Positions 1 to 6,117 of a stretch of DNA of 12,694 nt are shown here, piece after piece. Source of the stretch: JALSHZ01 sp964439815 (lineage in GTDB: Bacteria > Pseudomonadota > Gammaproteobacteria > UWMA-0217); contig CAYTPO010000134.1 in NCBI GenBank assembly GCA_964439815.1, forward strand, positions 1 to 12,694, read 5' to 3'. Positions within the stretch are counted from its first letter, which is position 1, and each line of letters opens with the position of its first letter. The notes under the pieces are model-generated. The model did not search any database. It was not told the origin of the DNA and was given only the letters and a program-made list of their open reading frames with translations. The position numbers and the translations under genes are program-made.

Positions 1-68
1 CTGAAGAGGTAGATCTGGACGCTACTGTGGATTCACCGGATACGTTGTCGTCAATCATTGCAGAATGA
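1..68 (+). CDS. C-terminal end of an unidentified protein (partial)
   Basis: An open frame enters from the left edge (first complete codon at 3) and stops at TGA 66-68. The visible end reads EEVDLDATVDSPDTLSSIIA plus a final E. It is short and acidic, with no motif, so function cannot be assigned. The frame is chosen because frame 1 stops at once and frame 2 gives a cysteine- and arginine-rich low-quality translation, while this one has ordinary protein composition and is followed by a non-coding stretch. A 26-base imperfect direct repeat begins inside the last codons. The call as coding is moderately likely; the identity is unknown. Confidence 0.5.
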   Translation, partial: EEVDLDATVDSPDTLSSIIAE

Positions 69-130
69 ATGGCCTGTGTATGGTTGGGCAAAAGCGTTTA
101 ACTATCAATCATTGCATAATTATTGGCATG
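51..130. repeat. Imperfect 26-base direct repeat (51-76 and 105-130)
   Basis: The copies at 51-76 and 105-130 match at 22 of 26 positions, with an identical first 12 bases (TCAATCATTGCA). The first copy covers the last codons and stop of the upstream gene, the second is intergenic. An inverted repeat (GGTTGGGCA at 82-90, TGCCCAACC at 129-137) overlaps the second copy. It could be a local duplication of the gene end or a pair of protein binding sites; the sequence alone does not decide. Confidence 0.55.
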
Positions 131-260
131 CCCAACCCACGGGGGAATGCGTTTACTATTGCAACGATTAACACTCATCTCATCCCTGAGGAACACCAGT
201 CCAAGGCGAGGGATACGAGTCGGCAGGGGTAAACGACTGTTTTCGAATTCCCCCGGATCA

Positions 261-295
261 CCGACTTGCACTCAGCCTTGCCGACTGCAAGTCGG
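261..295. repeat. Perfect 10-bp inverted repeat
   Basis: CCGACTTGCA (261-270) and TGCAAGTCGG (286-295) are exact reverse complements around a 15-base spacer. The spacer itself contains a further GCCGACT-like piece adjoining the right arm. No T-run follows on either strand, so a Rho-independent terminator is not supported. It may be a palindromic repeat element or an operator. Confidence 0.6.
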
Positions 296-328
296 CGCTC
301 CAAAACCGAGCGACTTCGTAACGGTTCG

Positions 329-361
329 GTAACTACTCAGCGAGCAGAGCTGAGCAGTTAC
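329..361. repeat. Intergenic hairpin, CAGCGA-core family, copy 1
   Basis: The arms 329-341 (GTAACTACTCAGC) and 349-361 (GCTGAGCAGTTAC) pair over 13 positions with one mismatch around a 7-base loop. The first 16 bases recur with one mismatch at 3796-3811, and the ACTCAGCGA core recurs in the hairpin at 1347-1374. There is no T-run on either side, so this is more likely a small palindromic repeat than a terminator. On the - strand it lies just beyond the end of the lipoprotein gene. Confidence 0.65.
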
Positions 362-391
362 GCAACGATTCATCCCGTCTTGTTCATGGAT

Positions 392-429
392 AAAAAACCG
401 GGTCAGAACTGCTCGCAGTAGGTGATCCC
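392..429 (-). terminator. Probable Rho-independent terminator across the lipoprotein stop codon
   Basis: On the - strand GGGATCA (429-423) can pair with TGACCC (405-400) with one bulged A, enclosing a small inner hairpin ACTG-CGAG-CAGT (419-408). After two G residues comes a run of six T (397-392). The stop codon TGA lies in the 3' arm. The two-part stem is imperfect, but the T-run and position fit the end of a one-gene transcript. Confidence 0.45.
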
Positions 430-981
430 CAGGTTTACATCATTGAAGCACTCTTCGATGAGACCAAAACCCGGCATCACAGCAGCGTCATCGACAGCTG
501 TTTCCTCTAAACTGCGACGGTTGATCGAATAGGCCTGCGTCACGACGATATCCTCGGCATCGGTTGCCAAAGGTGTCCAGGAAGCAGGATGTGGATTCTC
601 GCTCAGCGAAACACTGATCTTGAAACTGTCAGGATTGTCCCATTTCACCGGTGTGGTTGTTACCGTAAAGGAAACTATGCCATACCCCTTGGCAACCTCC
701 TTTTTTTCCGAAGTGAAGGTGTAGGAGTGCACATTCTGCGTATTGAACCCCAGATTGATGATTCCCTGCTCCGCAGTCACCAAGTTGTATGCAACATCCA
801 GCGTAAACGTGGTCGCCTGTCCGGCAGTCACTTCCGTTGGAGTCAGGTTCCTGATCTCAACAAGGTTACGCTCCTCGGCCTGTGACAGTACCCGCGTATC
901 CCCATTCCCTGCTGTTCCCGTCGAATTGTCTTCACATGCTGTCAATAGCATTGCAAGCGCCACGAATAATAACTGTTTCAT
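403..981 (-). CDS. Small secreted lipoprotein of unknown function
   Basis: This encodes a 192-residue protein. The N-terminus MKQLLFVALAMLLTAC is a clear type II signal peptide: positive start, hydrophobic core and lipobox LTAC, with Cys16 as the lipidated residue. The mature part starts with a polar Ser/Thr/Gly/Asn linker, followed by a beta-rich stretch of alternating hydrophobic and polar residues from about 40 to 140. That pattern resembles an immunoglobulin-like or related beta-sandwich fold. Two further cysteines lie near the end (CFNDVNLGITYC) and may form a disulphide. I chose ATG 979-981 because AGGGAA and AGGG Shine-Dalgarno-like sequences lie just upstream; the longer GTG frame from 1062 would put 27 residues before the signal peptide. 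The gene stands alone, with a likely terminator across its stop. Lipoprotein status is well supported, the function is not recognised, and the Ig-like fold is inference. Confidence 0.82.
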   Translation of the reverse strand: MKQLLFVALAMLLTACEDNSTGTAGNGDTRVLSQAEERNLVEIRNLTPTEVTAGQATTFTLDVAYNLVTAEQGIINLGFNTQNVHSYTFTSEKKEVAKGYGIVSFTVTTTPVKWDNPDSFKISVSLSENPHPASWTPLATDAEDIVVTQAYSINRRSLEETAVDDAAVMPGFGLIEECFNDVNLGITYCEQF

Positions 982-1346
982 TTCCCTGTTCCCTTCCCCA
1001 TACCCTGTCCAGGTTCGATTCCCGGCTCTGAAGAAAGCGCCAATAAGCCTCTGGCCTCCCACATGCCTGAATTTCCCAGTTCATCAAGAACCCGAATCGC
1101 AGAAGATCACTGCTGCGGCCCAGCCCTTGCGGGTCATCAGACTCAAGTAGAAATATACGCAGAAAAGAACTTCCCACTAATGCTTTACTTCACAGATAGA
1201 ATGTTGTAGGTCTTCTGAAATCCCGAAACTGTGAGGCATTCCGGAAATCTGTTGCCTCCATCAGCGGAAGGGGATGACCTGACAGCAAGCGATGTATGGA
1301 AGGGGAAAAAATGGCTCAAGCGCCGAAAGCTGAAGGTCTGGCAGAT

Positions 1347-1374
1347 GTCACTGCTTACTCAGCGAAGCAGTGAC
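1347..1374. repeat. Intergenic hairpin, CAGCGA-core family, copy 2
   Basis: GTCACTGCTT (1347-1356) and AAGCAGTGAC (1365-1374) are perfect 10-bp complements around the loop ACTCAGCG. The ACTCAGCGA core is the same as in the hairpin at 329-361, while the stem sequence differs. A conserved core with freely varying but paired stems suggests a structural repeat family. Confidence 0.65.
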
Positions 1375-1442
1375 TGTCTGGTTTTCGTGCTGCGAGAGCC
1401 AATCATTTGACGCCAGGAGGGCGGCACAAAATTGACGGTCAG

Positions 1443-1491
1443 GGTGCCGGTACGCCGTCAGTCAGACTGTGTTTGATGGAGTACCGGCACC
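1443..1491 (-). repeat. Perfect 11-bp inverted repeat 3' of the chemoreceptor gene
   Basis: GGTGCCGGTAC (1443-1453) and GTACCGGCACC (1481-1491) match exactly around a 27-base spacer, about 32 bases past the stop of the - strand chemoreceptor gene. An alternative, mutually exclusive stem pairs TGACGG (1433-1438) with CCGTCA (1455-1460) and is followed on the - strand by four T after an A pair. It may end or stabilise the chemoreceptor transcript, but it is not a canonical terminator, so a repeat element is equally possible. Confidence 0.5.
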
Positions 1492-1522
1492 GCCTTGAAC
1501 TTGTTATGCAACTGAATCTGGC

Positions 1523-3343
1523 TCAGAAGTTGTCCCAGTCCTGCTGATCACCGGCCTTGGGGATCATATTCCGGCTTCTGGATTGTGCCGCCCATGGCCG
1601 GGCTGCAGACCGCCGCTCATGGCCATCCCAACCTTCCACCTCATCACTTTCGTCTGCCGATGCGCTCACCATCCCGCCTGCCACTGGATCTGTTGCCACC
1701 CACGAGCCAGAAGGTTCCGGCGCCATTCCATCTCGCTCCGACAGGACCAGGGGCTCACCGTATTCCGGCACGGACCCACCCGCATCAGTCTTGAAGAACT
1801 CGATCGTTTCCAGCAATTCCGTCGCCTGACGATCCAGCAGCGTGCAGTCTTCCTCGATATCGATCACCTGCTGCTCATTGGAAGAGCGAACGGACTCGAT
1901 ACGACTAATACTCTCGTTCACCTCCCCAATGCCCATGGACTGCTGCTTGTTGGAAGAAGCCATTTCCGCCACGACTTCGCTGACCTTCTCGACCGAATCG
2001 AAGATCTCCTTGAGCGCCTCCCCTGCAGCATTGACCAGCACTGTACCGTCATTGACCTTGTGAGTGCTGTCCGCAATCAGGGTTTCGATCTCCTTGGCCG
2101 CCGTGGCACTGCGCTGGGCAAGATTTCTCACCTCGGTGGCAACCACGGCAAACCCCTTGCCATGTTCACCCGCCCTGGCGGCTTCCACTGCAGCATTCAG
2201 CGCCAACAGATTGGTTTGAAAGGCAATTTCGTCAATCACCGTGATGATGTCCGAAATACGTTGGCTCGACGTATTGATCTCTTCCATCGCATCGATCGCC
2301 TTCTTCACCACCTCGCTGCCCTTGACGGAGGACTTGTTGGCGTGCACCGACAACTCATTGGCCAGCTCGGCGCTTTTGGCATTCTGATGGGTGATGGCCG
2401 TCATCTGTTGCATCGTCTCCCTGGTCCTCCTGATGTTCGATTGCTGACGAACAAAGTGATCCTTGAGTTCCCGCACGCGAAAGAAGATCTCGCCCACGGA
2501 GTGACTTACCGTGTCGGCGATTTCCTGGGTCTGCGAGACGACTTTGGAGAGAGACTGCACCGAGGTCAGCGTGGAACCCAGCACGCCCGAAGGCTGATAC
2601 TGCCGATAATGATGACTGACGGTCAGGTCACCGGCAGCCACCTGACGTGTCAGCGCCTCGACCTCCCGGGGTTCGGCACCAATGATGCGCTTGATCTGCA
2701 GCAGGGCAAAAACCATCAGCCCACCCAATAGCATCAATGCCGCCGGTGCAGCAAAACTCTCGGTTCTGGCCATGTCTCGCAATGCAGCCAGTTCGCTCGT
2801 CAACGCTTCCTGATAGGTATTGCGAGCATCGATCAGACCCAGCTTGAGCGACTTGATCGCATCGAGCGCCGGAGTATCGTTGATCTTGACGACATCATCG
2901 ATCTCCTTGGCGGTACGGCCAGACTCTGACATCTGGTTGATAATGACACCCTGCGCCAGGTATTCACGGATAACAGCCTCGATGGCCGAGAGGTTGGCCG
3001 TTTCCTCCGGGCTGATACCCAGCTTTCTGTAGGTATTGATGGCCTCTAGCGCCTTGTTGGCCTTCGCCCTGAACCCAGCAATGTACTTCTCGTTGCCACG
3101 CAACACGTAATTCTTGAACTTGTGAATAGCTCCGCCATAACCCAGGCTCGACTCTACCTCACTCAGCAATTCATCCTTTTTTGCCGTCCCGGCCGTGTAT
3201 TCGGAGATGCTGCCAATAAACCGATCCACCGTGGTATTCATTTTCAAGCCCAGAGTGAAAATAACCGCAGATATAATCAGTACCAGCACCATGACAATGG
3301 CCGAAGTCTGATTGATTGAAAGATTCCTTGCATGCGCAAACAT
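1523..3343 (-). CDS. Methyl-accepting chemotaxis protein (membrane chemoreceptor)
   Basis: A 606-residue transducer that should sense a ligand in the periplasm and control the CheA kinase through CheW. Residues 14-34 form membrane helix 1 and about 198-216 membrane helix 2, enclosing a periplasmic helical domain of roughly 160 residues. That domain contains GYGGAIHKFKNYVLRG (68-83), a motif I recall from sensor domains of various chemoreceptors and sensor kinases. A HAMP-like linker follows (about 219-271, with AAGDLTV). The long cytoplasmic coiled coil carries the hallmark signalling tip DEIAFQTNLLALNAAVEAAR (371-390) and then AGEHGKGFAVVA. After the coiled coil ends near 520 comes a disordered acidic tail with WDGHERR (572-578). 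No CheR-tethering pentapeptide is evident at the C-terminus. The ATG at 3341-3343 has GGAG about 11 bases upstream. The gene is monocistronic here; a weak flagellar-type promoter candidate lies at 3385-3412. The ligand cannot be predicted. Confidence 0.96.
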   Translation of the reverse strand: MFAHARNLSINQTSAIVMVLVLIISAVIFTLGLKMNTTVDRFIGSISEYTAGTAKKDELLSEVESSLGYGGAIHKFKNYVLRGNEKYIAGFRAKANKALEAINTYRKLGISPEETANLSAIEAVIREYLAQGVIINQMSESGRTAKEIDDVVKINDTPALDAIKSLKLGLIDARNTYQEALTSELAALRDMARTESFAAPAALMLLGGLMVFALLQIKRIIGAEPREVEALTRQVAAGDLTVSHHYRQYQPSGVLGSTLTSVQSLSKVVSQTQEIADTVSHSVGEIFFRVRELKDHFVRQQSNIRRTRETMQQMTAITHQNAKSAELANELSVHANKSSVKGSEVVKKAIDAMEEINTSSQRISDIITVIDEIAFQTNLLALNAAVEAARAGEHGKGFAVVATEVRNLAQRSATAAKEIETLIADSTHKVNDGTVLVNAAGEALKEIFDSVEKVSEVVAEMASSNKQQSMGIGEVNESISRIESVRSSNEQQVIDIEEDCTLLDRQATELLETIEFFKTDAGGSVPEYGEPLVLSERDGMAPEPSGSWVATDPVAGGMVSASADESDEVEGWDGHERRSAARPWAAQSRSRNMIPKAGDQQDWDNF

Positions 3344-3384
3344 TTTGGTATTGGCTCCGTTTAATAGTCCTGTGTCAGATCCGT

Positions 3385-3412
3385 ATATCGGGTTTTTACC
3401 AGATATTTCTTA
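3385..3412 (-). promoter_or_regulatory. Possible FliA (sigma-28) type promoter of the chemoreceptor gene
   Basis: On the - strand CCCGATAT (3392-3385) matches the flagellar -10 consensus GCCGATAA at six of eight positions. TAAGAAAT (3412-3405) is a weak -35 match, 12 rather than 11 bases away. The position, about 42 bases upstream of the chemoreceptor start, and the common control of such genes by FliA make it plausible. The match is imperfect and the region is AT-rich, so chance is a real alternative. Confidence 0.3.
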
Positions 3413-3421
3413 TTGTTTTAT

Positions 3422-3449
3422 AGGTTCGGCGAGTAGTGGCCCCGAACCT
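3422..3449. repeat. Inverted repeat upstream of the chemoreceptor gene
   Basis: AGGTTCGG (3422-3429) and CCGAACCT (3442-3449) pair perfectly around a 12-base loop that contains GCGAGTAGTGG. The loop's GTAGTGG also has its complement CCACTAC at 3476-3482. GCGAGTAG is shared with the repeat at 3796, so this may be a degraded relative of that family. It lies just upstream of the possible chemoreceptor promoter and could instead be an operator. Confidence 0.5.
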
Positions 3450-3795
3450 TGCCTTGCAGCTACTGTTTCCATGCTCCACTACGCAGCATAGTTACGTTAC
3501 CCTGAATCCGAGACTTAGACGCGGCAACTGGCACAAGCCCTTGATTCCACAGCAGATCAAAAATACCCGCTTAACCTGTGGCTGAAGCCGGGATTTTCTC
3601 AAACCGCTGTGAAACAGATATCTCGCACCATTCAAACCCCGGATTCAGGGTTGCTTCAGTGGAGTAAGCGCAGTGTACATCCGCAATAAAATGGAAGGAA
3701 AACCCTGCTACATCAGGCTGTGATTCAGTTGCTGCACATCCCGATGACCGGGTTGCCGACATGGAAATACGGCACTGGCAAGGAATTTGAAATTA

Positions 3796-3840
3796 GTAAC
3801 TACCCAGCGAGTAGTTCACATACGCAGTAGCTGCTCAGAT
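3796..3840. repeat. Intergenic repeat, CAGCGA-core family, copy 3
   Basis: GTAACTACCCAGCGAG (3796-3811) matches 329-344 at 15 of 16 positions. AACTAC (3798-3803) pairs with GTAGTT (3811-3816) around the core. The following 24 bases (ACGCAGTAGCTGCTCAG at the end) are also rich in GTAG/CTGC palindromic pieces, as in copy 1. Confidence 0.55.
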
Positions 3841-4166
3841 TGCCATTGAATTCCGTCAGATCAAGGAGAAAAAGGTGAGTTTGCAAACGTAAATGACCAT
3901 TTTTCAACGCAGAGCCAGCCTGTTTCAGAGATCATTTGGGTAGGCTGCCGGTAATGCATACATCCACCAATCGGTACCAGTCGTAACGACAATATGTGCG
4001 CAAGTCAGCAACCCACTGAAGATGCCCTATCCAATCAACAAGTATCAACGATAGAATAAAGCCCATTCATTGGCAGAGACTGGCAGGGTGTCACAAACCA
4101 CAGGACACGCCAGATGGTGATCAACCGGTCTCTCCGCAAGCATTCAGGGATTATGGAAGCCGCGCG

Positions 4167-5105
4167 ATGAGCAATCTGAATTTCCAACCAACGGTCAGCC
4201 GCAATATCCTGATCATGATGGCAACAGTCACGATCCTCCTGCTGGCAGGTATCTGGCTGTTTCGCGAACCACTGACCGCGCTGTATATCGACCAGAACGC
4301 CACACCTATCGGCCTGTTCCTGAATGGTTTCATCATCCTGCTTTTTCTGCTGGGCATGATCCGCACCGCGACACTGCTATGGCGCTACTGGTCCGAGGAA
4401 ATCTCCATCAGGAACTTTCTCGACTCGATTCTGGAAGAGCAGCAGAACCGCGACTCTGATATCGAGATCGACCCCGACTCAATCATTGCGAAGCGCTACA
4501 TGGCCATGGCACACTCCCACGCCCGCCATGTCACCCCCAACCACGCCGCCCTGTCACAGATCCTGCTGGCCAACGAAAGCGTCAAGGGCAGCCTGCCACG
4601 TTACATCAACAGCATCCTGATACTCACCGGCGTCTTTGGCACCATTGTGTCACTATCGATTGCGCTGATGGGTACCTCCTCACTGCTGGAGGCAGCTAAC
4701 GGAGATGCAGAGGGCATCAATCTCGTCATTCATGGCATGTCCACGGCGCTCTCCACCACAACCACCGCCATTGTCTGCTACATCATTTTTGGCTATTTCT
4801 ACCTGCGCACCAATTTGTCGCGCACTCGCGTCATCAGCGCAGTCGAGCAGATCACCACCGAATATCTGATGCCACGCTTCAAGGTGAAGACCGAAAATTT
4901 CACCGCCGAAGTTACCTCCTTGGTGGAATCACTGCGCATCGTGGCGCAACAGATGATCACGGCGCAGTCGCAGCAGAGTACGAACGAAGCTGCCATCAGA
5001 AAAGCCATTGAGGATCACGGCGGCCGCATGGACAATCTGGCCAGCCAGCTCGATGCGCTGCAGAAGACCATGCTGAAAGGTTTCCGCCTGAACGCCGATG
5101 AGTAA
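4167..5105 (+). CDS. MotA/TolQ/ExbB-type proton-channel protein, large stator subunit
   Basis: A 312-residue inner-membrane protein, probably the ion-channel ring of a proton-driven motor. Four membrane helices are visible at about 14-32, 47-72, 144-170 and 190-214. The last two carry the family signature: LTGVFGTIVSLSIALMG (153-169) followed by GMSTALSTTTTAIVCYIIFG (190-209), with the small, Thr/Ser-rich faces that line the channel in ExbB and TolQ. About 70 cytoplasmic residues lie between helices 2 and 3, and about 95 mostly helical residues follow helix 4. This fits MotA/TolQ topology. The tail is much shorter than the long cytoplasmic tail of ZorA from Zorya defence systems. ATG 4167 has a GGAAG-like site about 8 bases upstream. 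The last codons overlap the next gene by 8 bases (ATGAGTAA), indicating translational coupling. Family membership is secure; what the motor drives is unknown. Confidence 0.88.
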   Translation: MSNLNFQPTVSRNILIMMATVTILLLAGIWLFREPLTALYIDQNATPIGLFLNGFIILLFLLGMIRTATLLWRYWSEEISIRNFLDSILEEQQNRDSDIEIDPDSIIAKRYMAMAHSHARHVTPNHAALSQILLANESVKGSLPRYINSILILTGVFGTIVSLSIALMGTSSLLEAANGDAEGINLVIHGMSTALSTTTTAIVCYIIFGYFYLRTNLSRTRVISAVEQITTEYLMPRFKVKTENFTAEVTSLVESLRIVAQQMITAQSQQSTNEAAIRKAIEDHGGRMDNLASQLDALQKTMLKGFRLNADE

Positions 5106-6117
5106 CTTCCCGGACTTGATGGGCACCGATGACGATAACGTTCGCGGTGAAAATTTCTGGCCCTCACTGACCGACATCATGATGGTCGTGGTCATGATCT
5201 TCCTGATCTCCACCGCCACGCTCATCATCAAGAACTGGTCGCTGGTACGCGATCTGACACAAACCATCGAGTCGGAAAGAGCAGCCAAACAGAAGATACA
5301 GATCACCACCGCCGAGAACATGACACTGGAAGAGCGAGTGGCCGCACTGGAAGGCCTGCTCTCCGACATGCAGCTGCGCGAGATGCGCAGCAAGGAGCAG
5401 AAGGCCGCGTTGGAACAGCGACTCGACAACCTCATCTCCGATCTGGCGCGCGCCAACAACCTCTCATCCTCACTGGAAGAACAGCTGCAGCAGAAGACTG
5501 CAGAGATTCAGGCGCAACTTGCCCGCCTGGCCACGATAGAAAAGGAGCTGAGGGCCGCTCGCGACGAATCCCGATTGCAGCAACAATCACTCAGTTCCCT
5601 GCGCGAAAGCCTAGACAGCACCACAGCCAACCTGGCGTCGAAGACGCAAGAGCTGGCCGATGCCAACAAGATCATCACTTCCCTCAAGCTGGCGCAGAAG
5701 AACCAGCAGGACAACCTGCAGAGCGCCAGAAACAGCATGGAATTGAGCGAGGAGAATCTTGCGAAGCTGCGTGCCCAGTTTGCAGAACTGGAATCGAAGT
5801 ACAACAAGCTGGTTCGCCCGGCACGCACCACCAAGGGCAAGGTGATCGTATCGACCCGGCTGCGGAAAATCGATGGTGTGGACGAATTCGCCATCAAGCT
5901 GCCGGGCAACCGTACCTTTCAGACCGTCGACAAGGCGACACTGCACCAGAAGCTCGCCGCACTGAGAAAGCAGTTTGCCGACAAACTCTATGTACGGATC
6001 ATCTTTCCCGATGGCAATGGCCTCAGCTACCAGGAGGCCTACAGCTTTACCGACGAAATTCTCCGCAAGTACGACTATTACCGCCAGGAACCCGCAGTGG
6101 CCCCCGCCGGTAAATGA
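5098..6117 (+). CDS. ExbD/TolR/MotB-like stator subunit with a long coiled coil
   Basis: A 339-residue partner of the channel protein upstream. A short acidic cytoplasmic N-terminus leads into NFWPSLTDIMMVVVMIFLIS (19-38), a single membrane helix. Asp26 sits exactly where ExbD, TolR and MotB carry their proton-binding aspartate. From about 50 to 240 follows an almost uninterrupted heptad-patterned helix rich in Glu, Gln, Ala and Leu: about 190 residues, or roughly 28 nm if one straight coiled coil. The C-terminal domain (about 247-330) has strand-helix-strand-helix spacing (FAIKLPG, LHQKLAALRKQF, LYVRIIFPD, YQEAYSFTDEILRKY) reminiscent of the ExbD/TolR periplasmic domain. I see no OmpA/MotB peptidoglycan-binding motif. 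The start overlaps the upstream stop, and the stop codon abuts the purL stop codon with no spacer. The stator role is well founded; the ExbD-like end domain is inference. Confidence 0.85.
   Translation: MSNFPDLMGTDDDNVRGENFWPSLTDIMMVVVMIFLISTATLIIKNWSLVRDLTQTIESERAAKQKIQITTAENMTLEERVAALEGLLSDMQLREMRSKEQKAALEQRLDNLISDLARANNLSSSLEEQLQQKTAEIQAQLARLATIEKELRAARDESRLQQQSLSSLRESLDSTTANLASKTQELADANKIITSLKLAQKNQQDNLQSARNSMELSEENLAKLRAQFAELESKYNKLVRPARTTKGKVIVSTRLRKIDGVDEFAIKLPGNRTFQTVDKATLHQKLAALRKQFADKLYVRIIFPDGNGLSYQEAYSFTDEILRKYDYYRQEPAVAPAGK

Larger units (their letters stand above)
69..402. other. Non-coding stretch between the partial gene and the lipoprotein gene
   Basis: I see no convincing gene here. 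The stretch holds the second copy of the 26-base repeat, a perfect 10-bp inverted repeat at 261-295, a hairpin of the CAGCGA family at 329-361, and the T-run of the likely terminator of the lipoprotein gene. The one open frame in it (from about 123) starts at TTG, is arginine-rich and lacks a ribosome binding site. Confidence 0.6.
1063..1522. other. Non-coding stretch between the lipoprotein and chemoreceptor genes
   Basis: No credible gene is seen. On the - strand it holds the upstream region of the lipoprotein gene, in which I found no convincing promoter, and the downstream region of the chemoreceptor gene. It contains two strong hairpins, at 1347-1374 and 1443-1491, described separately. 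Confidence 0.6.
3344..4166. other. Long intergenic region between divergent chemoreceptor and stator-like genes
   Basis: These 823 bases separate two divergently transcribed units. I find no convincing coding sequence. An open frame on the - strand at 3571-3762 has no ribosome binding site and an implausible composition. The region holds a possible chemoreceptor promoter (3385-3412), a palindrome at 3422-3449, a CAGCGA-core repeat at 3796-3840, and a possible short leader frame (4114-4170) just before the stator-like operon. A TAGAAT -10-like box lies at 4052-4057, but its -35 region is poor. Confidence 0.6.

Noticed and set aside
403..1062. Longer form of the lipoprotein starting at GTG 1062
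   Set aside because: It would place 27 non-hydrophobic residues before a perfect lipoprotein signal peptide. The ATG at 981 has the ribosome binding site.
1583..2731. Long open frame antisense to the chemoreceptor gene
   Set aside because: It is rich in His, Arg and Leu as expected of the reverse strand of a GC-rich gene, and the chemoreceptor frame is certain.
3571..3762. 63-codon open frame on the - strand in the intergenic gap
   Set aside because: No ribosome binding site, odd composition with scattered Cys and Trp, and no recognisable motif. It is most likely chance.
3775..3791. Sigma-54-like promoter (CTGGCA ... TTGAA) on the + strand
   Set aside because: The -24 half fits, but the essential GC of the -12 element is GA, and it lies about 375 bases from the next gene.
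4167..6117. Zorya defence system
   Set aside because: The channel pair is of the right general class. However, the large subunit lacks the long ZorA tail, the small one lacks a visible OmpA domain, and no ZorC, ZorD or ZorE gene follows; purL comes next.
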